DNA from: Mikrocytos mackini
Lineage: Eukaryota > Endomyxa > Ascetosporea > Mikrocytida > Mikrocytiidae
Length of the DNA stretch: 54,232 bases
Direction of reading: 5' to 3'
Assembly (NCBI GenBank): GCA_030180075.1
Contig: JASNJN010000276.1
Location: 1 to 54,232, forward strand
Positions 19,688-28,993 of the stretch are shown one piece after another. Below the pieces are notes generated by a model. The model had not been told where the DNA came from, did not search any database, and worked only from the letters and a program-made list of their open reading frames with translations. Position numbers and translations under genes: made by a program. Each line of letters begins with the position of its first letter. Within the stretch, counting starts at the first letter, position 1.

Positions 19688-21440
19688 CTAACCGACTATT
19701 TGTCTCGTTATTATTATATTCTTCTGTGTCGAATCTTGTACTTAATATTTCCATATCATTATCTTGCCCCGACCTAATTACTTGTGTAACTATACTTCCC
19801 AGCAAACTATACGTAATTTTGGCAGCTGATACAAAATTAAAATGATTAAATTTCGCGCTATTCAGTTTTCCTTGGCCATTAATATATTTTTCTTGGATTT
19901 CGTTTAAAATTGAATAAATAAGCTCTATGTTCTTTCCTTGGGCTTCTGTATATTTTTGTAATCTTTGAGTTTTCATTGTAAATATATTGATCAACGATCC
20001 AAGTATATTTTGTATGTTCATTTTCGTTTCAATAAAATTTTGCTCCATTTTGTGTTCTAATCCATTAGTATTCCCAAGGCTTTGTTTAAAATGATTCTCC
20101 AAAACAACTTTGATTCCGTCAATTGTAGTCGGTCTAATACTATTACTCTGATTAAATATTGAAAGTATAAGCTTTTTTAGGTCAGGTCTATTTACGCTAA
20201 TTTTTTAAAAAACCATTTTTTATTAGGAAATTTACCCTTGAAATTTTTTGGTGCGAAAAAATTTTTGTCGACTTTTTATTAAAAAGTCGCCACAAACCCC
20301 ACAAATTGCCCAATTCGACTGGTTTTGACTAAAAGCAGCATGCTAACACAATGCTAACAACATACTTGTCGTACGGGTATAATCGTCTTCTATATGAAAA
20401 ATAAAAGTTAGCGTAAATAGACGCGACCCTTTTTTACACTAAGTATATATTCATTAACATCATTTTTAAGTCGAGGTAATATGTCAGGATTAATGAATAT
20501 AAAATCCTGTTGTTTAATGTCAGGGAACTGTTCTAAAGCCGAGTGCCTTAAACTTTGAAATTTCTGATTTATTGTATCAATTGCTTCAATAAAAGCTTGT
20601 TCATCAATATAATACAGATTGTTAGCATTATTTTCTCTTATTTCATTTGCAGCGACATTTAATGTATGTAGAGTTTTTTCTGAAGTTGTAAAAAACTCTT
20701 TTGTTTGACTTTGTTTATCTTTAATGTTTCTATACTGTTAACCAAAGAATGTCCATTCATCTTCTTTGATCTTATAAATGAGATATCCAATAGGTTGGTA
20801 TAATTCATAAATGGTCTGTATTTGTAGGGGAATTTCTTTTAGTTTTACGCGGCTTCCAATATAATCATTAATTTTTATTGGTAGAATTTCTTTATTTAAA
20901 TCATTGAAACTTCCAAAAATACTTTTGTAATAATTGTCTTCCATTAAAGGGCTGAGTAAAGTATTCAAATCCCTGAAAAGGTTAAGAAGGTGTGATATGA
21001 ACGTATCTGTTGTAGTTTCAGAAAGTTCCAATTTAAATAGGTTGTTTGCTGTGTCTAAAATCATCTTCTTTGTAAAGGGCGAAGTTGGCTGTACATCATT
21101 CGTTGCTATCTTGAAATTGTTATAACCTTCGTGTAGATGCTTTTTGTAACGCAAGAAGAGACATTCTAGGGGTTTGAGATAATGTTGTGTCAAAGCAAAG
21201 ACAAACTTCCCATCATCAATTTTTGAAAGTTTAGTTTTCAATTTTTCTAATGAATCTATCATGTTTTGATCTAGTATGTCCCCTAATGGTAGGTGTCCAA
21301 ACAAATTTGTACTTTCTGTATATTCTTTGTTTTGTTTATTTTCGACGATTACTTGTTCACTTTGGCTACGAACGTTTTCTAATTTTGGGGCCTCCCCGTT
21401 GTTCGAAGGTTTCCTTGTTGGTAGATTATATGTTGATTGG
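19688..21440 (-). pseudogene. Lineage-specific host gene broken by three transposon insertions
   Basis: Read on the minus strand, the frame is open from 21440 through STYNLPTRKPSNNGEA and FGHLPLGDILDQNM to a TAA at 20738-20740. It is then open for 105 more codons to a MITE, and continues after it (LSIFNQSNSIRPTTIDG onward) to the gypsy A LTR. Removing the MITE with one 8-bp duplication restores the frame exactly. Removing the inverted-repeat unit 21441-24375 joins codon 4 onward to ATG GTT AT at 24383-24376. The total would be about 540 residues, mostly helical and charged. I know no matching family. The 3' end lies beyond element A, probably near 15043. Single stop plus insertions: pseudogene. 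Confidence 0.6.
20180..20428. mobile_element. 249-bp MITE with 8-bp target duplication
   Basis: Terminal inverted repeats of 21 bp, 19 matching, share GTCTATTTACGCTAA. The left end starts GGTCAGG and the right end, reversed, starts GGTCGCG. The flanking 8-bp duplication is CTTTTTTA at 20172-20179 and 20429-20436. The element is non-coding, AT-rich and contains the repeated string ATGCTAACA. A diverged end with GTCTATTTGCGCTAA occurs at 53594. The 8-bp duplication suggests hAT or P-like mobilisation, but the GGTC ends are not typical of hAT, so the superfamily is open. Confidence 0.88.
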
Positions 21441-21516
21441 TGCCGTGCCTCCGGCTGTACTGCGGCCTGTTTGCCGAGTGATGTTGTGGTTTATTGAAAT
21501 TAGAGTTGTTTGTCAT

Positions 21517-21722
21517 TTTTACCGAAAAATAAAATTTGTATTTATTTTATCTCTTATTATTTATATTTACTTATTCATCCAATGTTGGATGTTGGACTAA
21601 AACAATCAGTTAGGCTGATCAGTTAGACCTACAAAAACCCAATGGGAAAAGGTTTCTAACTGGCTAACAATGATTGTAGTCGTTAGGTACCAGTTGTATC
21701 AGACAACTGCTGATATCTGACA
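21517..21722 (-). repeat. LTR of gypsy element B (left arm)
   Basis: About 206 bp, starting TGTCAGATATCAGCAG on the minus strand directly after a purine-rich tract (GAGGAGAAGAGGCAGAC). It is followed by the gag-like ATG at 21516. The 5' edge is defined by the polypurine tract. The 3' edge is assumed at the ATG and is less certain. Confidence 0.65.
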
Positions 21723-21737
21723 GTCTGCCTCTTCTCC

Positions 21738-22971
21738 TCAAAATGGAGTAACTCTTCTATATGGCAAGACTTCCTCATTCCCGTTCTCTATAACAGTTAC
21801 TGTCCCAAGCGGTTTGTTTTCCGCAATCACCTTGAATGGTCCTCTGTACTTCGGTGATGTCTTTCCGGGATTAATCTCTTTTATATAAACTTCTCTTCCT
21901 GTAAAATCGTGTTCTATTCTTTGTTTATTACTTCTTTCAATATCCTTGACACTTTGAGTTTGTTTCTTTAGTTGTGCCTTTGTTAGAAGTTCCTCACGAT
22001 CATGCTCTATCTGTGGAGTAAAGAAGTTTCGTCCAAACGCAAGTTCCATTGGCGTTGTGTCCAAATTTCGATGATAAGTTGTTCTTATTCCTCTTAATGT
22101 TTTGGCAATCGCCAATTCTAATGAAAGTTCGCAGTAGAAATTAAGTCCCAATTCAAGTGGTCCATGCATCCGCTCAATGATGCTGTTGCCTTGAGGATTA
22201 TATTCCAGGCTGTAAGTGTGCTCCATTCCATTACTCTCTAAAAACTGATTGAATAGGTCGCTTTTAAATTGAGTCCCTTGGTCAGTTTTCACGTATTTGG
22301 GAAGGGGATATCTTGAAATCCATTTTGATTTAAATCCTTCAAGTACTGATTGTGCCGAAGTGCTTTCCAAAATGTGTACCTCTGGCCAACGAGTGGCATG
22401 CTCAATCATGGTGAGAAGAAATATTCGATCGCCGTGGATCATGTCTTCTACTCCTTCCCGTCGTATTGGACCTACGATGTTCAAAGCAACTGTCTCGAAT
22501 CTATTTCCTGTAGGAACCTGTCCGTCAACTTTGCCATATTTCTGGTTTTTATTCTTCCAATTCATACAGTCTTTACATATTTTGTTTACCTTTTCTATTT
22601 GAGTTCGGTCTATTTCTGTTACATATAAAGGCTATAAAGTTTTCATAGTCTTTAGTATGCCTGGATGGTTAAATTCTTTATGAAACCGAGTCAGATCTGC
22701 TTCTTTGTTCTGTAAATCAATAGGAAATTTCGGATTAGGTGTCTCAGTTTGCTGATTCTGCACTAAATAGCATCTAGAAAAGTAGTCAGCAAGTTCATTA
22801 CTATTTCCTTCTATCCATGGCATGTCAATGTTAAACTCTCCCAATAAAAGTTGCCAGCGCTGAACTCTACTGGATTCTGATGTCTTCAAATGTCTCAAGT
22901 TAGAATGGTCTGTGTATACTACAATTCGGGAACAGATCACGATTGATCTAAAGTGTTTGAGAGCCAACACA
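21738..22971 (-). pseudogene. RNase H end and integrase of gypsy element B, left arm
   Basis: The frame runs from VVYTDHSNLRHLKTSE (RNase H) and NELADYFSRC through a TAG at 22632-22634 into the integrase core: ALNIVGPI (first Asp or Asn position), VKTDQGTQFKSD (second Asp) and NPQGNSIIERMHG (Glu). It ends with a short C-terminal domain, GNEEVLPYRRVTPF. The right arm has AAG where this copy has TAG, so the stop is private to this arm. The RT and protease are missing, so this is a truncated, dead fragment. Confidence 0.82.
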
Positions 22972-24117
22972 ATTGGGAGAGTTTAACATTGATATGCAAT
23001 GGATAGAAGGAAATAGTAATGAACTTGCTGACTACTTTTCTAGATGCCATTTAGTGCAGAATCAGCAAACTGAGACACCTAATCCGAAATTTCCTATTGA
23101 TTTACAAAACAAAGAAGCAGATCTGACTCGGTTTCATAAAGAATTTAACCACCCAGGCATACTAAAGACTATGAAAACTTTAAAGCCTTTATATGGAACA
23201 GAAATAGACCGAACTCAAATAGAAAAGGTAAACAAAAGATGTAAAGACTGTATGAATTGGAAGCATAAAAACCAGAAATATGGCAAAGTTGCCGGACAGG
23301 TTCCTACAGGAAATAGATTCGAGACAGTTGCTTTGAACATCGTAGGTCCAATACGCCGGGAAGGAGTAGAAGACATGATCCACGGCGATCGAATATTTCT
23401 TCTCACCATGATTGAGCATGCCACTCGTTGGCCAGAGGTACACATTTTGGAAAGCACTTCGGCACAATCAGTACTTGAAGGATTTAAATCAAAATGGATT
23501 TCAAGATATCCCTTCCCAAATACGTGAAAACTGACCAAGGGACTCAATTTAAAAGCGACCTATTCAATCAGTTTTTAGAGAGTAATGGAATGGAACACAC
23601 TTACAGCCTGAAATATAATCCTCAAGGCAACAGCATCATTGAGCGGATGCATGGACCGCTTGAATTGGGACTTAATTTCTACTGCGAACTTTCATTAGAA
23701 TTGGCGATTGCCAAAACATTAAGAGGAATAAGAACAACTTATCATCGGAATTTGGACACAACGCCAATGGAACTTGCGTTTGGACGAAACTTCTTTACTC
23801 CACAGATAGAGCATGATCGTGAGGAACTTCTAACAAAGGCACAACTAAAGAAACAAACTCAAAGTGCCAAGGATATTGAAAGAAGTAATAAACAAAGAAT
23901 AGAACACGATTTTATAGGAAGAGAAGTTTATATAAAAGAGATTAATCCCGGAAAGACATCACCGAAGTACAGAGGACCATTCAAGGTGATTGCGGAAAAC
24001 AAACCGCTTGGGACAGTAACTGTTATAGAGAACGGGAATGAGGAAGTCTTGTCATATAGAAGAGTTACTCCATTTCGAGGAGAAGAGGCAGACTGTCAGA
24101 TACCAGCAGTTGTCTGA
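22972..24117 (+). pseudogene. Integrase of gypsy element B, right arm
   Basis: An inverted copy of the left arm, beginning GEFNIDMQWIEGNSNELADY. It has the HHCC region (FHKEFNHPG to CKDC) and the DDE core. A 1-nt deletion near 23513 (three C where the left arm has four) shifts the frame between KWISRYP and KYVKTDQG. The second frame then runs to IPAVV and stop at 24117. The two arms thus carry different lesions. Confidence 0.82.
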
Positions 24118-24299
24118 TACAACTGGTATCTAACGACTACAATCATTGTTAGCCAGTTAGAAACCTTTTCCCATCGGGTTTTTGTAGGTCTAACTGATCA
24201 GCCTAACTGATTGTTTTAGTCCAACATCCAACATTGGATGAATAAGTAAATATAAATAATAAGATATAAAATAAATACAAATTTTATTTTTCGGTAAAA
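24094..24299 (+). repeat. LTR of gypsy element B (right arm)
   Basis: Inverted partner of 21517-21722, starting TGTCAGATACCAGCAG after AGAAGAGGCAGAC. It is followed by ATG at 24300 and 76 bp of gag-like sequence (MTNNSNFNKPQHHSANRP) before the arm breaks at 24375. An LTR with pol upstream and gag downstream implies a tandem or permuted parent element. Confidence 0.65.
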
Positions 24300-24375
24300 A
24301 TGACAAACAACTCTAATTTCAATAAACCACAACATCACTCGGCAAACAGGCCGCAGTACAGCCGGAGGCACGGCA

Positions 24376-24454
24376 ATAACCATTGATTATTTATTGCCAC
24401 CACCATAATCATCATCAAAATTTATCAAAATATAAATTTTTATTTTTTAAAAAA
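24376..24454. promoter_or_regulatory. Compact divergent intergenic with minus-strand ATG
   Basis: Only 71 bp separate a minus-strand ATG (24383-24381) from the myotubularin ATG at 24455. The minus ATG continues GTT AT and would read straight into the host gene at 21440 if the inverted-repeat unit were absent. The spacer is AT-rich with an A7 run right before the plus ATG, a feature seen upstream of several genes here. The shared-promoter role is inferred from the spacing. Confidence 0.4.
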
Positions 24455-26287
24455 ATGTTTCAACAAATTACAGACAAGTATGGGCTTTCAGAAACCGACA
24501 CACCTTTGAATGAAAGTCCATGCACCCTAATAATCTCAAAGAGACTTCAGATTCCAGGTAGCATCTACATTACAAATTACAGGCTTATTTTTGACGTAGA
24601 CATTAAATACCACTCTCACATCAACAAAGAGTCTTTAAACATCCCTCTATCATTCTTATACAAGTTAGCCATCGAAGGGCTCAACCTCAAACTATACTTC
24701 AAGAATTTCATTTTCCACTGTTTTCAATTTACTGCTTCTTCTTCCGTCGACAAACTTGCGAAACTCCTTTTATCGCTCACAAAGAACCCTTCTAAGAAAA
24801 GCTATCCTGCATACGATTTAAAGGAAGACCTCTCACATGATCTGTTTGATTCAGAGTACTCCCTCAAAGGACAGTTCGAACAAATGGGAATTATCAGTCC
24901 AAACATCGATCACGTAGAAATAACCCCTGAGAACGTAAATATGACAATGAACAAGCGCCCCGCAATAAACCCAATAAACAAAACTTACGGGTTGTGCGAA
25001 ACATACCCTAACACAATTGTTCTTCCTATTTCAGTCACGAACAGCATTATACAGGAAGCTTCAAATTTCCGTTCTAGACAGCGAATTTCATGTCTTTCCT
25101 ACTACGATTCTAAAACAGGCGCTGCACTTTATAGGTGCTCACAGCCTCTTGCAGGCGTTAAGTCGAGCCGTTCTACAGCAGACGAAAAACTGCTAAAAGA
25201 AATTAGGTCACATTCAATATCTTCTAACTTAACTATTTTTGACTGTCGGCCTTTTATTAATGCATTTGGAAACAAACTCGTTGGAAAAGGTTATGAAGAT
25301 AGCATAGCATATAGTAAGAGAAGGCTCTCTGGAGAGTTAGAAAGCAGTATCACGAACGCAGGACAAAGTTCTGTAAGTCTTGAATTCTTGGAAATAGACA
25401 ATATACACGAAATGAGAAGAAGTTTGGATTGCCTTTTTGCATTTGCCTTTTCAGACCACCCTATGTTCATAAACGAACTAAAAGAGGGTATTAAACAGTG
25501 GGCTTTTTCTTCATTCAACAGTCTTTCGGGAAACAAAAACGAAAAGACAGTAGACAGTTACAAACTATACACGGACTCAAAATGGAGTTATCACCTACAC
25601 AAGATACTTAAAGGCACAAACAAAATTGTGCGTAGTTTAGAAAGGGGAGAAACGGCCGTTGTGAGGTGCAGCGATGGTTGGGATAGAACAGCGCAAATGT
25701 GCAGTTTAGTACAGCTTTGTATGGACCATACTTCGAGAAGCATAGAAGGATTCATAAAACTAATCGTTAAAGACTGGGTTTGTTTCGGCCATAAACTTGC
25801 ACATAGAAACTTAACCAACACATTCACAAACACTAAAATAGACAAGGAATTTTCGCCTGTGCTATTCCAATTTTTAGACGCTTCAAGACTTATACTCAAA
25901 CAGTTCCCCAGAGCATTTGAGTTTGATGAGAGACTCTTAGTAGAAATATTTGATTGTGTTTATAATGGACACTTTGGTGAGTTTATAGGAAATAATGAAA
26001 AGGAGTTTAGAGAGGAAATAAACAAGAAAACAAACTCTTTTATACCGTATTTGTTGAGTAAGAAAGATGCTTGGAAAAACCCTTGGTTTGTAGCAGGAAA
26101 GTATACCAAACCTTTATTTGTTAATTACAGCCAAAAGTATATTGACGTGTGGAAAACATTAATATTTAGATATAGCGATTTTAGTTACATAAATGGGAAT
26201 GCTAAAAATTATACGTGTACAACCAACTATGAATTTGAATGTTTAAAGAGGAGTGTCAGGTCTGGAAGAAAGGAAAATAAAAAGTAA
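24455..26287 (+). CDS. Myotubularin-family phosphoinositide 3-phosphatase
   Basis: A 610-residue protein from MFQQITDKYG. The N-terminus has a PH-GRAM-like fold (SPCTLIISKRLQIPGSIYIT, NYRLIFDV). The phosphatase region includes RSRQRISCLSYYDSKTGAAL and DCRPFINAFGNKLVG, and the P-loop VRCSDGWDRTAQ with catalytic Cys about residue 405 and Arg about 411, matching the family's CSDGWDRT. Active myotubularins remove the 3-phosphate from PI3P and PI(3,5)P2 on endosomal membranes, and the intact loop predicts activity. The single yeast homologue is Ymr1. It is convergent with the RFWD3-like gene. Confidence 0.93.
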   Translation: MFQQITDKYGLSETDTPLNESPCTLIISKRLQIPGSIYITNYRLIFDVDIKYHSHINKESLNIPLSFLYKLAIEGLNLKLYFKNFIFHCFQFTASSSVDKLAKLLLSLTKNPSKKSYPAYDLKEDLSHDLFDSEYSLKGQFEQMGIISPNIDHVEITPENVNMTMNKRPAINPINKTYGLCETYPNTIVLPISVTNSIIQEASNFRSRQRISCLSYYDSKTGAALYRCSQPLAGVKSSRSTADEKLLKEIRSHSISSNLTIFDCRPFINAFGNKLVGKGYEDSIAYSKRRLSGELESSITNAGQSSVSLEFLEIDNIHEMRRSLDCLFAFAFSDHPMFINELKEGIKQWAFSSFNSLSGNKNEKTVDSYKLYTDSKWSYHLHKILKGTNKIVRSLERGETAVVRCSDGWDRTAQMCSLVQLCMDHTSRSIEGFIKLIVKDWVCFGHKLAHRNLTNTFTNTKIDKEFSPVLFQFLDASRLILKQFPRAFEFDERLLVEIFDCVYNGHFGEFIGNNEKEFREEINKKTNSFIPYLLSKKDAWKNPWFVAGKYTKPLFVNYSQKYIDVWKTLIFRYSDFSYINGNAKNYTCTTNYEFECLKRSVRSGRKENKK

Positions 26288-26496
26288 TTAAAAGCGGTCA
26301 CATTAAATAACTGGGTAAGTAGTTTGTTCAAATAATTAATTAAAATACATCACTGTTATCTATAAAATTTAACATTTGTTAGAAACTTATTAACTAAGAA
26401 TGCCATTCTGTAAATTAAAATGTTTTATACTTTTAATAATGCATTAATTTAACGATCTAAACTGAAACAAATATAATACTTAGTAGCGCGTTCTAT

Positions 26497-28257
26497 TCAA
26501 AGTGTCAATTCATATATGTCCAGTCGTTCTCCACTTAAACACAGCATTGAGTTTTCTATGTATTTTACATCTAAAATTGGTGTCTTATGTTTAACAAGTC
26601 TGAATTCTAAATCTCCTTTTATACTTTTTATTACAGCCCTTTTATCTCTTTCATCTCCCACACATATAAACTCCTCGTTAAATTCGCTAAAGTATATCCC
26701 TTTACTAAAATATAAATTGTGTTCGAATACATTGTCGAAAAGTCGAACATTAGTAAAATCGTATTTATTTTCTTTATATTCTCCTTTATATAAAACACCT
26801 ATACTTTTTCCTCTTTTGTTTTTTCTTGTACTGAACCAAAAGTAGTCATTATTAATTCCGTCAAATACTCCGCTTGAATCAAAGAAATGATTGTTAAGTA
26901 ACTCAGAAGGAACTCTTTCAAATTCAATGCTATTTTCTCTTTCTAATCTATTACTACACACTTCTATTTTCTTACTATTTTGACTCGCATTTTCATTACT
27001 GCTGTTACTATTATTATCGGAACTATTGCTTCTACTTAAGTTTCTTTGTAAAGTCGGTTTTAAATTGCTTTCTTCAAACAGTGTTTCCAAGTCGTAGTAT
27101 GTCAAATAATTTTTGTTTACATCTACCAAATAATTTCTATTAAATGTGGTAACCAACAAGTGGTTACTGCTTGACATGCTCATCGAATGAATAGGTCTAT
27201 TATCATTAAAAGTGTACATAGAAACAGGGCCTTCCAAATACCTCGTGTCGAACTGTTCAAGCTTCCCATTCCCATATCCACAGTAAAACATACAGTCATT
27301 GTTTCTGTCCACTGCACAGCTCCAAATAGGTTGGGTTGTTTTTACATCTGCAACAGCGCTGTTGTTCATATAGTTTGTGATTTGGCACGTCTTACCAAAC
27401 CCAACAGAAAGTACCAAATTATTTGTTCTAAAGAAACACGCATCTTTCACTAGTTTTTCAGTTTGTTGGCCCAGTATCTTTATTTCGTCTTGTTCGTCGT
27501 TTCTTCCGAGAGTGTAAATAGAAAGATAGCTCTTGGAATGTCCCACTAAGTACTCAGAGCAGAAAGAACTGCTATCTATAGACGTGTTCGTGTTGTCCTT
27601 TATTTTTATAAATTTTGCTTCGTTAAACTTTTTCATACATTTCAGCTTTATATGGTTTTCTATATCTTGAAACAATTCAATGGTTTCTGGAGAAGTATCA
27701 TTGTTATTTACTAATTGTACACCTGTATTACACAGTAAACTATAACGGTTATTCATTGTACGATATCTTCTTTCTAATTCGCTGAGCCGTTGTTCAAACT
27801 CCCTTGACCTTTTTAAAGCCTTCTTGCGTTCTCGTTCCGACTTTTTTAACTTCTTTATCCACTCAATGTCTCTACTATTATCCACTACAACGGTGGAGTT
27901 TATAAAAAGAGGTATTACAGAGGCAGAAGGCTGTCGTCTTCCGCAGTGAGGACATTTTTGTTTAGTGTCGAGCCATTGGGTAATACAGGAAATTCCGTAA
28001 ATATGACCACACGGCAAAGAGCAAATTTGGTGTACGCCGTAGTTAGAAAGCGGCTCAAAACATATCATGCATGTTTCTATTGTGGAGTCGCAGGGCTTTA
28101 CAGGAGGGAACCCCTGAGGAATTTCTAAAGGCTGAGAATTGTCAGAGTCAGACAGAGAGTTGGAAAATCGCCTGGGAGAACCGGGAGGATCTCCTGAAAT
28201 AAATATGTCTTCAGATTCTTCTTCTTCCACGTCCAAAACGATTCCTGAGTTGTCCAT
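26497..28257 (-). CDS. RING finger and WD40 protein (RFWD3-like E3 ubiquitin ligase)
   Basis: 586 residues. After an acidic, Ser-rich N-terminus comes a C3HC4 RING at about residues 63-108 (CMICFEPLSNYGVHQ, LPCGHIYGISCITQW, CPHCGRR). A coiled coil follows (KSERERKKALKRSREFEQRL), then degenerate WD40-like repeats (QPIWSCAVDRNNDCMFYCGY, KLEQFDTRYLEGPVSMYTF). This order is that of RFWD3, which ubiquitylates RPA and RAD51 at stalled forks in animals. The WD region is diverged with an N/S-rich insert, so the substrate is not predictable. It is divergent from Sec61 gamma with a 267-bp spacer. Confidence 0.8.
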   Translation of the reverse strand: MDNSGIVLDVEEEESEDIFISGDPPGSPRRFSNSLSDSDNSQPLEIPQGFPPVKPCDSTIETCMICFEPLSNYGVHQICSLPCGHIYGISCITQWLDTKQKCPHCGRRQPSASVIPLFINSTVVVDNSRDIEWIKKLKKSERERKKALKRSREFEQRLSELERRYRTMNNRYSLLCNTGVQLVNNNDTSPETIELFQDIENHIKLKCMKKFNEAKFIKIKDNTNTSIDSSSFCSEYLVGHSKSYLSIYTLGRNDEQDEIKILGQQTEKLVKDACFFRTNNLVLSVGFGKTCQITNYMNNSAVADVKTTQPIWSCAVDRNNDCMFYCGYGNGKLEQFDTRYLEGPVSMYTFNDNRPIHSMSMSSSNHLLVTTFNRNYLVDVNKNYLTYYDLETLFEESNLKPTLQRNLSRSNSSDNNSNSSNENASQNSKKIEVCSNRLERENSIEFERVPSELLNNHFFDSSGVFDGINNDYFWFSTRKNKRGKSIGVLYKGEYKENKYDFTNVRLFDNVFEHNLYFSKGIYFSEFNEEFICVGDERDKRAVIKSIKGDLEFRLVKHKTPILDVKYIENSMLCLSGERLDIYELTL

Positions 28258-28524
28258 AGATTTTTAAGTTTCGAAAAGTGAAATCAAAATAAAAAGGCGC
28301 CTATTCTCGGCTAAACGCCATAATTGGGTTTGTGAACTATATAACTACTATTCTAGTATATGATATTTAATTGGTAAGTTTCGTTATCATTCAAATTAAT
28401 TTTGCTTGGGGGTATTTGTATGGAAAATTGTCCCTATGGGAGATGATATAGACACATATATCATTCCACCTGTTTCAAAAATCTCTTTTATCTTTTAACC
28501 ATTTTCTTTCAAATATTCTCAAAA

Positions 28525-28761
28525 ATGAAAACAAAAGATCTACCTTTCTGGAAGAACAACACTGTCTACATTTACATCGTAGCTCTAATTACGATACTAC
28601 GTGATTCATGGAGGTTTTTAAAACAGTGTAGCAAGCCTAACTTAGAGGAATACAAAAAGTTGATAATTGCAGGAGGCATGGGCTTTATAGTAATGGGATT
28701 GTTAGGATATATGGTAAAATTGATACACATACCAATAAACAAGATTATTGTAGGCGCGTAA
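28525..28761 (+). CDS. SSS1: Protein translocon subunit Sec61 gamma (Sss1)
   Basis: 78 residues with the full family signature: ILRDSWRFLKQCSKPNLEEY (amphipathic N-terminal helix with DSxRFxKxCxKP), then one membrane span (AGGMGFIVMGLLGYMVKLIH) ending IPINKIIVGA, almost identical to the fungal and animal consensus. It is the tail-anchored clamp of the Sec61 channel in the ER membrane. The length is normal for the family. Confidence 0.97.
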   Translation: MKTKDLPFWKNNTVYIYIVALITILRDSWRFLKQCSKPNLEEYKKLIIAGGMGFIVMGLLGYMVKLIHIPINKIIVGA

Positions 28762-28993
28762 GAACATAATTATATAAAACTGAATTCGGGTGCTAGTATG
28801 CCTTCATGTAACCAACAATGAACTTAAAAATACCGTGTGCTGTTTATTTCTTGAAAAACGTAAATATATTTTCAGAAAATTAGCGCTTTTTGTGTTTGGT
28901 GTAATTTTATAGACTAAAATGAAAGGAAATGGTCATAAAATCTAAACCAGAATTCTATAATTTCCAAACCCATAACCATTACAAATTAAGACT

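Larger units (their letters stand above)
21441..24375. mobile_element. 2.9-kb inverted-repeat unit made of gypsy element B fragments
   Basis: The left arm 21441-22845 (minus) and right arm 22972-24375 (plus) are near-identical 1.4-kb inverted copies around a 126-bp spacer. Each arm holds the RNase H end, integrase, a polypurine tract, one LTR and the first 76 bp of a gag-like ORF, all breaking at the same base (GGCACGGCA). The arms differ by scattered substitutions and at least one 1-nt indel, so this is not a simple assembly mirror. No target duplication is seen. The spacer is pol sequence continuous with the left arm only. It could be a foldback insertion or an inverted duplication of a tandem pol-LTR-gag segment. 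Confidence 0.85.

Noticed and set aside
21441-24375. Pure assembly artefact (mirrored contig)
   Set aside because: The arms differ by several substitutions and private lesions, and their outer flanks differ. Long reads would still be needed to be sure.
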